Shown: positions 11,284 to 22,816, numbered from the stretch's first letter. The stretch: 64,000 bases of DNA from Calycina herbarum (GCA_001414485.1 LLEY01000007.1:558001-622000); one strand, 5' to 3'. Program-made: numbers and translations. Notes: generated by a model not told the origin, from the letters alone.

Positions 11284-12653
11284 CTACCCAAACACCCCAT
11301 TCCAAACAGGAACGGAAGTACCAGAAGTATCAAAAACATAACAATACCACACCAAAGTGGCAAACACCGTACTAAGAAAAAATATAAGTGCCAAGCATCC
11401 ACCATAGTCAACATTCAAATCCCCATTCTCGTCTCGAGACATGACCAATAAGTTCTGGCCCAATGTGGAAGATCCTCGACACAGATAGCGCAACAAGACC
11501 AAAACGAAGGGAACTGCAAAGCCGGATACAGAGAAGACATAGAGTTCCGTATAGGAAACAGATCCGAAGAAAGTAAAATTTGCAGCAGAATTAGCGAGCA
11601 TTAAGTAAAATAAACCGAGCAAAACGAGGAAAAAATTGAAGCTTTTGAAGCGAAAGATTGGGCCGAGGATAGAAAGTCCAATTAGCATGGCGCTGGTGAC
11701 AACAACTTGGTATTTAAGCGAGGTATAGCGGCCGTAGCCCGAAGCCCAGGGCGTCATCGTGGTGTTTCTTGGAATTGTTACATTAGGAATAGAGGATGGA
11801 GTAGACGAAGTATCCTCCAAATCGAACGTAGAGGCAAGTGGATAACGAGGCGTGGTTCCTATGAGATATAGTGGGAATGCACTTATGGCCCCCGAGACTG
11901 CTCTGAAAACCCCGTTCATCATGACGGTATGAGCGTTCAAGGCAGTGACTGCAAGGATTATATCTCCAGAACTGAGGAAGCTTTCGATACGTGTATACGA
12001 GAAGCTTCTCGTGGATTGTTCGTACCCTGGCCAAGATATTGCCCCCGTTCTCGATATGGTAAACTTGTCTTGGTTCACTGTAGCGAAAATGACGAGAGAC
12101 TCGTTGAGAATCCATGATGATAAGAACATTATTCCCCAAATTTGAGCCCATCCCACACCCCTCATGGATAAGAGTTTGATGGCGGGAGGGAGCGTCCCAA
12201 GTATAAACCAGAGCCATCGTAGCCAGGTCATTCTCTCTAGTGTCTGAATACCCTCGGTCTCGGTCTCATTCAATGTCAATATCTGATCCGTAGTTTGCAA
12301 TCTCATGCTCTCCTTCTCATTGAAACGCTTATGTAATAATATCCCCAGAGCATCCATGAATGATAGCTTCTGATATGTGATCAAGATAACCATCCACATC
12401 AAGATCGAGATTGAGTCTGCAAAGCAAACGAACGGCGAGCACCGTAAATATGTTCGATAACGACTTGGTAAACCACAAACTCGGCCACCTGGCTGTGACA
12501 TGGAATTTATCGCCAGAGGCACCAGCGTCCAGAAGATGGTTTGCCAGGAGACATGAGGCAAGGCGAACGCTGCTTTTACGAAGTTAGAATCGCAGCTAAA
12601 TCTGGCGAAGAGAAACAAAACTTACAATCTGCGGGAGGAATTGAAGTTTCCAT
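11284..12653 (-). CDS. fungal polytopic membrane protein of unknown function
   Basis: Two exons (12653-12626 and 12572-11284) joined over a 53-bp intron give 438 residues starting METSIPPADSAFALPHVSW. About eight to nine hydrophobic helices can be seen, for example around WLRWLWFILGTLPP, WGIMFLSSWILNES, YQVVVTSAMLIGLSIL, FFLVLLGLFYLMLA and CLALIFFLSTVFATLVWYCY. The loop near residues 265-300 holds several potential N-glycosylation sites (NVT, NTT). I do not recognise a named family. Similar multi-pass proteins of unknown role are common in Pezizomycotina. The internal ATG at 12618 lies in the intron of this model and is rejected as start. Confidence 0.75.
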
Positions 12654-13415
12654 TTCAGCAACTTATTATGAATGCAGATGGAGAAGCTCCGAAACGAAAG
12701 AAATGTGCCAACTTCTGTCTTTTGAGGTAGCTTGAGGGTGGCTCGTGGTTATCTTGAGGCTTCTCCCGAGGCTCCCGCCCCCTGAGCTCTGAGACAGTGG
12801 CTGAGTAAAGCCACAAAAAAAGCAAAGCCCCAAAACGTGTTATAAGAAGAAATTTTTAACACACTTAATTTGAACCAGCTTTTATCGTAATAGAAAGCTT
12901 TTCACAAATTTTGTGTAACAGACACGAAAATACTCGCTGTTACCGCCCCCAGGGACTGCAGGAATTTGTGACTGTAGTCTCGAAGCACTTACCCTTCTAC
13001 AGTCGTCCAAACTCTTCTGGAACAATAAAAATATTAGAATCTTAATTATTCGAGCCTTTTTGGATAATGGAATCGATTTATCAAGGATCGGTTTGACAAT
13101 GGAAGGAGTAGAGGAGAGTTGGTCTAATATTCACCAGTCACGAATTCCTGCCTCCCCCGGTGGCGCCTCATTCTCACTGCTTGAAATGCGCTCCCTTAGA
13201 CGAATACTTCTTGCCCTACATTCTTACAAGAACATCATTCACTGAACTCATTTGAACATGACTACTTGCTAGGCGAGAAGAGGATGGGAATGATTGTCAA
13301 GTCTCGATCAAGTATTGGGATATTTGCCAACATATTTCCAACATTCTTCATCAACCAACAACAAGACAACAAGAAAAAAATAACAGCGCAATTCTCCAAC
13401 TCTAGCAGCTAAGAC
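12654..13415. other. intergenic, nothing recognised
   Basis: AT-rich; the plus-strand frame at 13060-13245 has no recognisable features. Confidence 0.45.
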
Positions 13416-14708
13416 ATGAAACAACGATCGCAAAAAGCCGCTCTGGGAGGCGACAAGACTAATGTTCAAAGCAGAGTCATCGTGAGTCGCTTAAGAAATT
13501 CAAGATACACCTTCACTAACTCAAGCCCTAGGTGAAGAAAGACAATGATCTAGTAGGATGGTAAGATCTGTGTAAGTATACACTGAGAAACCTACCCAGT
13601 TTCCATGGGTTCATATTGTCTAGGCGAATGGCAAAGGTAGCTACTTCCTCCTGTCCGATATCTTAAACCTTTCTGATTCATGTCCCAGAGACAATGAGTA
13701 TTTGTTGACGGGGTACCGGTATTAGACTTCTATCAGAAATAAGGACCAAAATCTGACGTTTGCTTAAGACGAGCCTCAAATTCCCTCTCTTCGTCAACCC
13801 AAAGCATATTCAGGTTGCGTAATGAAACGAGTAAGTCCGAAATTCTTGTTGTCATAGAAGTCCATGGATCAATGGATTAACATATTAAAGTAAATATATG
13901 GTTTCAGCTCCTCGGAGCCTTCCTTTTCGGCTTTCCTCACTTATTCAATCTTTCCTATGACAGCAAAAAGATAGACTCGTACTTGCAATCTTCTTCTCTG
14001 GAGTTGTCGTTTGCTTTACTTGTTCTAGCATGTATGAACCTCTTCAGCACGAGAAGAATGAAAGACTAAATTGTACTGCAGTTTCCACATATACTCAAAT
14101 CACAGCAAAGAGGTCCACAGGCTAGGAAACCAGCTTGACCAACCTGGAATTATCATTGTCATCTGGGCATCCGCAGTCCCAAGTGACTACTTCCGCTTCT
14201 ACTGAAACCTAGGATTACAGTACCTCTACTGAACCATGGTAATAGTCCCCAATACCAAACCTGAAGTAACTGACATCCTTAGGTGACGACCTCAGCCATG
14301 GGCTGTGGTATATGCATCATGCGGCCCGTTTTCCGAACACCAAGATATCGGTCTTTTCGCTACACGATGTATGGACTTCTAGGAGTATCCGTATTCATCC
14401 CTGCTATCCACGGGGTAGTGATTCATGGTTGGAAGACACAGAATGAACGTATGTCACTGACATACTTCATGGGACTTGGGATCTTGAATGGAACCGGTAC
14501 AGTGATTTATGTTGCGCGTATTCCAGAAAGATGGTACGCTCGTCAATTTGATATCTATGGTTCTAACCATCAGATCATGCATGTTTTATTTATATGCGGT
14601 GCTCTGTCGCATACTGTTGGGCTTGTGAAAGCATCGAGGTATTGGGCAGAACTGAAGTTGGAAGCAGGTCCTTGTGTCCCAAATTTGGAGCTTGGAGGTA
14701 TTAAATAA
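13416..14708 (+). pseudogene. PAQR-family (hemolysin-III / adiponectin-receptor type) gene with premature stops
   Basis: Spliced-frame remnants follow the PAQR order: RDNEYLLTGYR, then RLRNET, then LLGAFLFGF, FFSGVVVCFT, HRLGNQLDQPGIIIVIW, and an intact C-terminal block 14283-14708 with AIHGVVIHGWKTQNERMS and IYGSNHQIMHVL, which supplies the late histidines of the family. In the frame that keeps these blocks together there are stops at 13562-13564 (TAA where Tyr is expected in VGWYDL), 14203-14205 (TGA in the FYC motif) and 14230-14232 (TGA where Trp is expected in LYWTM). The VNIYTH block is also degraded. PAQR proteins are seven-helix membrane proteins, some linked to lipid and zinc homeostasis; this copy should not make a full product. 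Confidence 0.78.
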
Positions 14709-15647
14709 GGATAAGCTTAATTTAAAAACAAAATAAAATGGAGGTATTGAGAAAAATAATCGGGAAAGTGAAATTGAGGTCCCAGGTAATACCGACTTCG
14801 ATTGGTTCTGGAAGTTGTATTGTCCACGGTTGTTGTGGAGACTCAATCACCTAGATGACCCGTTTGTTGAAAGGAACAAAACGATCGTACTTCTGCCACT
14901 ATCGATGATTGTGTTGGTTGGTTTTGTTGGTTGGACTGTACGAGAAGGGCTGGTGAGAAGTCTACCGAGCCCTCAACGGCTGTCACGGGGAGCACTCAGC
15001 CCCTGGCAGTTTTCTTCAGGGACTCTCGAGGTCTTCGGCTGTCGCAATCTTCTTCAACAACACCACAACTTCCTCACAACAGCATCAACTATTGCTTCGT
15101 AACATCACCCGTCACCAGCACCTTGTTCTCAGAAACTTGATGTAGAGATGGGAACAACAATCGTCATATATTCAACATCCCACCTAAAGGATTCCCGTCC
15201 TCGAAATAGACGGTTTCATAGTCTCGGGTGGCTGCCACAGCCACACATAAACGACCAACACCCATAAGCAGTATCCCCATCGCAGTAAGGTGTGCGTTAA
15301 CTCTGCCCTATCGGCTCTAATCAGTACCGCATGCGCTAGAGAAGGGCACCAAAAGCGCAGCAATATTTAGCAACAGGGCTGACTGTGTCCTTCACACCAA
15401 GCTTCAGGATTCTCTCCGTCGTCAGCCACTGTTCGTCACCCCACTGTCACCGCCGCATTTACGAACGCCTGAATATGAGTAAGAACAAGTGTTTTATATA
15501 TACAGTTGGTTTGTTCGCGGTTGCGGGTCTTTTTCACTCCTTCAAAAGTGTTTTGATCCCTTCCTTCTGTCTCGTCTTTTCCCTTTCCTTTTCCTTTTTC
15601 GTTCGTCCTCGAAACAGAACTTCTGGCTCGTCATCTTTTCTTTCATC
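14709..15647. other. intergenic, nothing recognised
   Basis: Several overlapping short frames occur between 14815 and 15663 but none shows a family signature or consistent splicing. The long pyrimidine-rich tract before 15648 is probably the leader of the next gene. Confidence 0.45.
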
Positions 15648-16717
15648 ATGTTTTTCTCATTAGAACTACTGTTACTTTCCTTGCCGTTTTTGACTTCGTA
15701 TGTTGCGGCACAGTCGACTCCTTTGAAGTTTCTCTATCCTGTGCCTGGGAAGTTCAACTACGAGTTCGTGGATGGCGACAAGGCGATAGTGGAATGGACA
15801 CCTCGAATTCAACTTTCACAAGTACTTTTAAATTGTAGTTCGTCGGCAATATTCAACGGGGCAACGGACTCAGAAGTCGAGTTTTTAAATGCAAAATCTG
15901 GCGTGTTATACCATGTGAGGCAGACTGAGGACGATGGGTGAGCATATTCCTTTGAATAAATTGATCCTTCATGAGCTAATGAAGAAGCAGAAACAGCAGA
16001 TATTGTACATTTTGTGCTGGAACAGATTCTCAAACATGTAGTGGTGTCTTTCGTCTGACGCCGCGCACAAAAGGACTCGTCCCAAAAGTTTGGACTTTGG
16101 AGGGCAACAATACCAAGAACCCCTCTCGACCTTCTTCGCTCAAGTTGTCATCTACACTTTCACAAACTACCTCAAGTTACTCTTCATCAAGAATCATACC
16201 AACTTCGTCGCGAAACACTTCAAGCTCCTACCCAACCCTACGACCGGCTTCAACTAACTCAACCATCATCTTATCACCCACCTCTGCACTCACAAACCAA
16301 ACCTCAACCTCATCATCCTCCCCAACACCAACAACCCCCCTCCCCTACGGCTACCGCAACACCTCCGCCCCCTCGTGGAACCTCACCTCCCTCCCTCCCT
16401 CCTTCTCCCCGCCCACCACCACACCCCTCCCCACCAAAATCCTCATAGACACATCGTCAAGTCCTTCCGCAGGCGCCCCCTACACAACGATTACGGCCTC
16501 CCTTCAAGGCTGGAACGCAACAGCCTTCAACGCAAACGGAAACGGAGCTACCACAATTGTCATCTCCGTTACTCCATCCACCAGAGTTGCTCCTACGGCT
16601 TCTATTGTGAGTTTACCGAGTGCTACTCCGACTCCGTCTGCGGGGTGGAGGACTAGTGTTGATTTTATGATGGTGGGTTTGGGGTTTCTGGCGGTGGGAG
16701 TTTTTGTGTGTTTGTAG
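15648..16717 (+). CDS. Ser/Thr-rich secreted surface protein with GPI-type C-terminus
   Basis: Two exons (15648-15937, 16042-16717) with a 104-bp intron give 321 residues. The start MFFSLELLLLSLPFL begins a signal peptide ending near YVAAQS. Residues 25-135 form a small domain (STPLKFLYPVPGKFNYEF, IVEWTP) of a type common on fungal surface proteins. It is followed by about 150 residues dominated by Ser, Thr and Pro, likely O-mannosylated. The last about 20 residues are hydrophobic and end directly at the stop (GLGFLAVGVFVCL), as in GPI-anchor signals. A cell-wall or plasma-membrane location is inferred. The Ser/Thr/Pro part is markedly C-rich in codon use. Confidence 0.72.
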
Positions 16718-17130
16718 GGGAAGAAATAGGAGAGGTTGGTCGTTTGGATGTGATTTTCTTGCATATTGTTTTTTAAGCGTTGCATTCAAGGTGTTCTTTG
16801 AAATCTGGCTTTGAGCATTGGGTTATTGGAGTTATGAATTATTGATACCCAGCACCCGAGATGGGTTGCTTTTTGCATATATGGAGATGGACTCGAGAGT
16901 CGAGATATATAGTGCCAGAAAATAAATCACAAAATATGCTTTCACAAGCCTTCTAAATATGATTTGCTTTTTATTCACCTAGTGTGAAAAGATAAAGTAG
17001 GAAGGTCGATACTCGAATATGTCGTTCTTCCATTTATATTTAAATTATGTGCAGCTGGATTAAGTATTGTAAGGCAGAGAAGGAAATCTGTTTTCTTGTG
17101 GATGACGGAGCTTTGTTTTTGAGTCTATTG

Positions 17131-17533
17131 GTAGGTCACCTACTATTAACTATTCTCAGTTTTCGACGACTAGTAGGCAACCTAAAAATAGCTAGACTTC
17201 TCTCAAAAGAGTTGACGAGGCTACCTGTAGATTACCCAGGAGTAGTAAGACTTTTCTGGAGTAATTTGTGTTGCAGCTATTCCTGGGTTAGCTACGAATA
17301 GCAAGCTTGTCTTGTCGGGGCTATTCGTAGGTCACCTACGAATAGACTTTCTCTCAAACAATTTTATTTCTCATTCTCTTACGGTAAACTCTTACACTAG
17401 TACTTCTACTTTTTTAAAAACAGTAAAAGAGAATATCATATTTTATCTAGCGTCGTTTCGGATTCAAACATTTGAGTAAGCACTTTCGTGTTAAGACAAT
17501 TTGTAGGTTACCGGCTATTAGTAGGTCACCTAC
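17131..17533. repeat. three copies of a GTAGGTCACCTAC palindrome
   Basis: Exact copies lie at 17131-17143, 17327-17339 and 17521-17533. The flanks extend the symmetry: the second is inside CTATTCGTAGGTCACCTACG with AATAG following, and the third is preceded by CTATTA and followed by CAATAG. A fourth exact copy occurs at 51389-51401. They could be protein-binding sites or transposon debris. Confidence 0.75.
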
Positions 17534-17937
17534 CAATAGGCTTTCTTCCCTCTAATATTTCTTATTTCCCATTATTTTACTTTAAGCACTCACACTTGCA
17601 ATACTAGTTCGGCACGTCCCATCATCTCTCTATATTTTAGATTAACCTTTACAACAAGTAGATTTATCAAGAACTCGAAGCCCTCACTGTTCGACACACT
17701 TCCGCTGTAAGAACCAGGATGTTCGAAAAAATTTCTGGAGTCTTCGCACAGAATCAAGTTGATTCATATTAAAAAAGGTCGGGACTGAGTTAGACTCGAC
17801 TGACGCGACCTCGACCTCGCGCTACGAGAGCGAGAAAGGAAGGCACGACCCGGGCGACATCCAGAGTATAACCTAGGTAACCCCCTCTGATAACCGGGGG
17901 CGAAAATGATATCTCCGCCTCGTTTCGTCTAACTCTT

Positions 17938-18050
17938 TGCGAGTAAGCTGAGAGTAAGCTGAGAGAAAGCTGAGGGAAAGCCGCCATCACGTTTGGGGGC
18001 CAAAAGGTAGCGAGTAAGCCACCAGTAAGCTACCAGTAAGCCAACCCATT
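17938..18050. repeat. GTAAGCT/GTAAGCC repeat block with GGGGGCCAAAAGG spacer
   Basis: About eight variants of AGTAAGCT, AGAAAGCT or AGTAAGCC in 110 bp, interrupted by TTTGGGGGCCAAAAGG. The same two words in the same order make up the longer array at 51.66-52.33 kb. Confidence 0.7.
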
Positions 18051-18167
18051 AACCGATAATTCTTCTCGATGAAAAGTCTAAGAGATTTTGAGGACACGTT
18101 ATTCTAACACTTCCTCATTTTTCTCAATTTAGTTGGGGGAAGTGTTGCTATTGCCATTTCATCATAC

Positions 18168-18225
18168 GGAGTCGCACAAGTTGTAGCAAGGCAAGCTAAC
18201 CACTCTGCCACCCATCCTATCATCA
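18168..18225 (-). other. tRNA-like relic (pol III A- and B-box-like words)
   Basis: On the minus strand TGGCAGAGTGG (18210-18200) matches the A-box consensus. GTGCGACTCC (18177-18168) differs at one base from the B-box consensus. The gap between boxes, about 22 bp, is too short for a complete tRNA, and acceptor-stem pairing is poor. This is most likely a decayed tRNA or the head of a SINE-like element. Confidence 0.3.
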
Positions 18226-18233
18226 TTACTAAT

Positions 18234-19846
18234 TTACATAGCATTCTTCTCAATACCATCCTTCAATTTCCCATCAAGCCATTCCGCAAGCCTCTCCCCA
18301 TTTCCCAAAATTTGTATCTCAGCCTTCACATTCAACATCAACATGACCTGTAACTCCCTCCTCCACTCGCTCTCACAACCCGCTTCTTCAAACATTTCTT
18401 TCTCCAGCATCTTTCCCGCGATTCTTCGGTCTCGAGGTGTCATTTTCAACAATCCTTGCGCATCTTCGTTTGCTTGGAGGAAATCAGAACTTCGAATTCC
18501 CAGCCATTGGATGGATGGTACGGCGAGATTTGACTCGTGGGCGAGCGCTACGGAGCCGTGTTTGTAGGTTGACATTATTCCGAGACCATCGGGGTCGAAG
18601 TCTACTAGTGCGAAAATTGAAGTTGAGGGGTGTTGGGTTGAGAGGAGGTGGAGGAACTGGCGGGTTTGGATGTCTGGGTATCCTTTGGCCTAGATTGGGT
18701 CAGGATTTTTGGAAACGTGAGGATGCGGAGAAAACCCACGGTGATGATAATCCCTTTTCCTGCCAACGAGTCTTGCCAATACTTGCTTGTTGCGAGTGTT
18801 CGGAAGGTTGCCTATGGTGATTCAGTAGAGGCTACATGACTTCAGTGACAAGTTATACCTCTTTTTCAATGACAAGAATCCATTCCACATCTTGGAACTC
18901 TACTTTACAAATATCCTTGGAGTTTGGAACCAGAACGCCCTATCCTCGTTAAGCAATGACGTTCATGGACCCAATAGACCAAATCGAACCTCGTTCTCCA
19001 TGGAATAATCAACACTCGACTCGTCTTCCCTGGTTATCCTGAAGGATCCGGCTACAAGTCCCTTCGCTGCTGCAACCTTTTTTAGGAGTCAGAATCTAGA
19101 CAGCCGTCGGAGGTCGAGGTTGATGTTTGAGCATACCACATTCAAAGCATCACGCTCCACACCAAAGGTATACGCGATATCGTCAACATAGCGATCAACA
19201 GCAGTTTGCTTGACGAAAAGCTCCGGATCTCGATAATAAAGGTCTCTGTGGTTCTGTGTTAGTATGGTGCGCAAAAATCGCAAGAAACAGAGGCAAAAGT
19301 GGAAAACTGGTAGTGGTAAGATAAACCTCTTGGTGGTTACAATTCCAGTAACGAGCGCCTCGTGAGAAAGCTCAAGAATTCGAAGTAGTATTGCTACAAC
19401 CCGTCAGTTTACACCCTGTCCTGAACAGAGTTGGCTAACCCACTGAATCTTCGTGCTTCTTGTGGTGATTTGTTGGGAAAAGTGATTGATCTTGTCTCAG
19501 GCCTCGACGCCTTGGTGGTAGTATCTGTATTTTCTGATTGGGGTTTATTCTTTAAGCTAGGCCGACTCTTTAGCGGTATCACGAGCTCTTTCCCCTCGGC
19601 CAAGAGACAATCTGTGATGGCTTCGAAAATGTCCTCGATTCTTGAGATGACTGCCCCAGGTGTATTTCGAAGGTTTCTGTACGTGTGCCCAGTTACCGGC
19701 GAGGAAAGACGCGGTATTTCCAAGGCAGACGCGTCCTCTTCTTGAGCTGTTAGTCTATTTGGTAAGTTTGATAGCAAGTTTCCAGGGAGATCATTTCGGG
19801 CATGTTCGCTGCCATTTATGATATCAGAGACAAGATCAAGGTCCAT
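18234..19846 (-). CDS. SPO11: meiotic recombination protein Spo11 (topoisomerase VI A-like)
   Basis: Seven exons (19846-19444, 19393-19327, 19245-19137, 19076-18990, 18939-18859, 18811-18740, 18689-18234) give 424 residues. Spo11 makes the DNA double-strand breaks that start meiotic recombination, through a catalytic tyrosine. That tyrosine is in RDLYYRDPELF. The Toprim-like metal site is visible as WILVIEKEATF (Glu) and ALVDFDPDGLGI (DxD). The C-terminal block STYKHGSVALAHES and KMTPRDRRIAGKML completes the family pattern. Joins restore RFTILLRILELSHEALVTG and NEGVLVPNSKDI. The frame stays open upstream to an ATG at 20041, giving 489 residues; I prefer 19846 because the longer form would start only 11 bp from the divergent ERG7 start. 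An intact gene suggests a sexual cycle is possible. Confidence 0.9.
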
Positions 19847-20052
19847 TTTGGAAGATTGAAAGACTTGGAGAAACGCAGAAAGTCCATCTGAATATTTCGT
19901 GAAATTGGGTACAAACTCGGATCGGGGGATGGATCCCGCGGATTCCGAGGGTCGGCCCGCGCGGTTGATTGTCGGGTCCCTGCTGTGTTCCTGCGTATGA
20001 CACTGCTTCCTCCTCCCATCCTCCTCATTTGCCATTGACATTCTGGATCGAC
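19847..20052. promoter_or_regulatory. bidirectional promoter interval between SPO11 and ERG7
   Basis: The two start codons face away from each other with about 206 bp between them (11 bp if the upstream SPO11 ATG is used). A meiosis gene and a constitutive sterol gene must therefore share this interval or use promoters inside each other's transcripts. No specific motif is asserted. Confidence 0.5.
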
Positions 20053-22428
20053 ATGGCGAGGACAGTTGCAGAAAACGGCAACGACGCTGTAAAGTCCAGT
20101 ACCGGTAACAGCTACTCCAAACCTGCTGCGAAGCGGTCACTGATGTCGGACGATTCTACCTCCACCACCACAACATATAAGAAGCCCAAGCTCCAAGAAC
20201 GTACCGATTTCTCCAAATGGCGCCTGTTGGATGAAGCAGGAAGGCAAACATGGCATTATCTCGAAGATGATGAGGATGCCAAAGAATGGCCTCAGTCAAC
20301 TGCAGACAGATACTTCCTGGGTCTGCCAACTGTATATACAACTCAACTTATGTGCAGTGTAACATCTGCTAACCTACCTAGAACCTCCCCGACCTACCCA
20401 AACCCAAGACCCCCCTCGATGCAGTAAAGAATGGACTTGAATTCTTCGAGCATCTGCAACTCCCTCCTGGCAATTGGGGCTGTGAATATGGTGGTCCGAT
20501 GTTTCTTCTCCCTGGCTTGGTTATCACTTGGGTCGTTACAGAGACGCCAATTCCAGATCACATCGCGACGGAAATAAAGAACTATATATTCGCACGAGCA
20601 CACCCGGACGATGGAGGATGGGGCCTACATATCGAAGGAGAAAGCACCGTCTTTGGAACAGCCATGAACTATACCACTCTACGGCTGTTGGGGGTTAGTG
20701 AAGAGCACGAGAAGATGGTGAAAGCTCGTGGAACCCTACACAAAATGGGAGGCGCCAAAAATGGACCATATTGGGCGAAGTTCTGGCTCAGTGTACTTGG
20801 GGTGTGTCAATGGGATATCGTAAATCCATGTCCTCCAGAGTTTTGGCTGTTGCCGGACTGGGCTCCTTTTGCGCCTTGGAGATGGTGGATTCATATGCGA
20901 ATGGTTTTTCTTCCAATGTCATTTGTATGGTCGAGAAAATGGACAGCCAAAGAGACGCCAGTGGTACATCAACTCCGAGAGGAACTATTCGTCGAGCCGT
21001 ACGCTACTATCAATTGGGGTGGTAACAGAAACAGTATATACTACAAGGACAATTATCATCCCAAGACGTGGTTGCTAAATTCCGCAAATTGGTTTCTTGT
21101 CAATGTCTATCCATATTTCAGGACGAAGTCTTTGGTGCAGAAGGCGGAAGATTGGGTCTGGAAGCTGATTCAGATGGAGGACAAGAATACAGATTATTCT
21201 TGTCTTGCTCCTGTGAATGCTCCAATGAACCTACTCGTTTGCTATATTAAAGAGGGACCCAACGCATATTCTGTCCAACGACATCAAGATCGAATGGCGG
21301 ATTTCTTGTGGGTTAAGGCCGAGGGAATGCTCGTAAATGGCACCAATGGTGTACAGTGTTGGGATACCGCTTTTCTGATTCAAGCAGTCATGGATGCAGG
21401 TCTTGCCGAGGATGAAAAATGGCGACCAATGCTAATTAAAGCTTTGGAATTTCTCGACGACCAACAAATCCGAGAAAACGTTGATGATCAGGCCATATGC
21501 TACAGGCAACAACGAAAGGGTGCCTGGGCTTTCAGTAATAAAGACCAAGGATATGCAGTGAGTGACTGTATTTCCGAGGCGCTGAAAGCAGTACTTCTTC
21601 TTCAGCGAACGCCTGGATATCCACAACTTATCGAGGATCAACGGATTTACGATGCAATCGACACATTGCTTACCTACCAGAATGCTTCTGGTGGATGTGC
21701 TTCTTATGAGCCAACACGTGGATCTGAAAGACTGGAAATGCTCAACGCCGCAGAAGTCTTTGGCAGGATCATGATCGAATATGACTACCCGGAATGTACA
21801 ACGGCAGTAGTGACAGCATTGTCATTATTCACACGGTATTATCCAAAATATCGAACTACGGAAATCAAGGAGTTCAAGGCCAGAGCTGTCCAGTATATCC
21901 GGGATGCTCAATACCCAGATGGAAGCTGGTATGGCAGTTGGGGAATCTGCTTCACATATGCTGGCATGTTTGCGCTTGAGAGTCTCGCGAGTATAGGCGA
22001 AACTTACGAGAACAGCGAGTTTTCACGTAAAGGTTGTGATTTCTTGATTTCCAAGCAAAGGGAAGACGGAGGATGGTCAGAAAGTTATAGAGTAAGTCAA
22101 CTACTATATTCCTACTTCAACATACTAACAAACTCAGTCATGCGAAACTAAAATCTATACTGAACATCCAACTGGATCTCAAGTAGTCATGACCGCGTGG
22201 GCATGTATTGCATTACTCGAAGCACATTATCCAGATCGAGCACCTATTGAGAAAGGACTGAAGCTTATTATGAGTAGGCAGCAGCCTAACGGAGAGTGGT
22301 TACAAGAGGCGATTGAAGGAGTTTTCAACAAAAGTTGCATGATTTCATACCCGAACTATAAGTTCATTTTCCCTTTCAAGGCACTGGGCATGTTTGCGAA
22401 GCGCTATGGGGATTCTGCTTTGCTTTGA
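20053..22428 (+). CDS. ERG7: lanosterol synthase (2,3-oxidosqualene cyclase)
   Basis: Three exons (20053-20331, 20382-22091, 22138-22428) give 759 residues. The enzyme cyclises (S)-2,3-oxidosqualene to lanosterol on lipid droplets and the endoplasmic reticulum, in ergosterol synthesis. The catalytic acid lies in AVSDCISE, with Asp near residue 488; many cyclases read DCTAE here. QW-type repeats are visible: DGGWGLHIEG, GAWAFSNKDQG, QYPDGSWYGSWGICFTY, QREDGGWSE and QQPNGEWLQE. The substrate channel block DNYHPKTWLLN and a C-terminal FPFKALGMFAKRYG also match the family. The N-terminal 35 residues are a variable, Ser/Thr-rich extension. No other terpenoid genes are near, so a primary-metabolism role is favoured over a specialised triterpene cyclase. 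Confidence 0.94.
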
Positions 22429-22591
22429 ATTTTATCGTATGATTTGAACAGAGCGTAGGAGTTTCATTGTAATTATGACCATTATTAGGAACTAATTTAA
22501 TGTATTGATATTCACACACTTATTTGCAATGACTTAAATAAACATGCAAAGTATCTCCTTATTGGTCCTTTTTTGTGGTTCACTGTCTCTA

Positions 22592-22816
22592 CGGGGACGG
22601 AAAAACGTCCGAATTTCCTCCCTCGAAAAATGAGTTTAAATTAGAAATAAAACCATAACGCAATTATTAAAAGAGATATACCTTTGTTTAATGTGTATTT
22701 AGCTATAAGAGATTCTTTTTAGATTTTTTTGATATTTTTCTAAGCTCTTTTAGATAAACTTATATAATAATGATGGGGTTCTGCGTAAGAGGAAATTCGG
22801 ACGTTTTTTCCGTCCC
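22592..22816. mobile_element. 225-bp MITE with TA target duplication
   Basis: Terminal inverted repeats of about 28 bp: the left end reads GGGGACGGAAAAACGTCC and then GAATTTCCTC, and the right end is its near-exact complement (GAGGAAATTCGGACG then TTTTTTCCGTCCC). TA flanks both ends (22590-22591 and 22817-22818), as in Tc1/mariner insertions. The interior is AT-rich and has no transposase. It lies between the ERG7 and SGT1 genes. The exact left boundary may shift by two bases because the ends differ slightly. Confidence 0.8.

Larger units (their letters stand above)
16718..18233. other. repeat-rich intergenic region
   Basis: Holds three GTAGGTCACCTAC palindromes, a block of GTAAGCT repeats and a tRNA-like segment, each listed separately. 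No gene is supported; frames at 17047-17301 and 17790-17990 are within repeats. Confidence 0.6.

Noticed and set aside
13707..13735. extra in-frame TAG in the PAQR relic after GYR
   Set aside because: It falls inside a plausible intron (donor GTATTA, acceptor TTAAG) that restores RRASNS, so it is not counted as a lesion.
16375..16785. frames of 93 codons on both strands over the Ser/Thr-rich gene
   Set aside because: They arise from its C-rich codon bias and have no features of their own.
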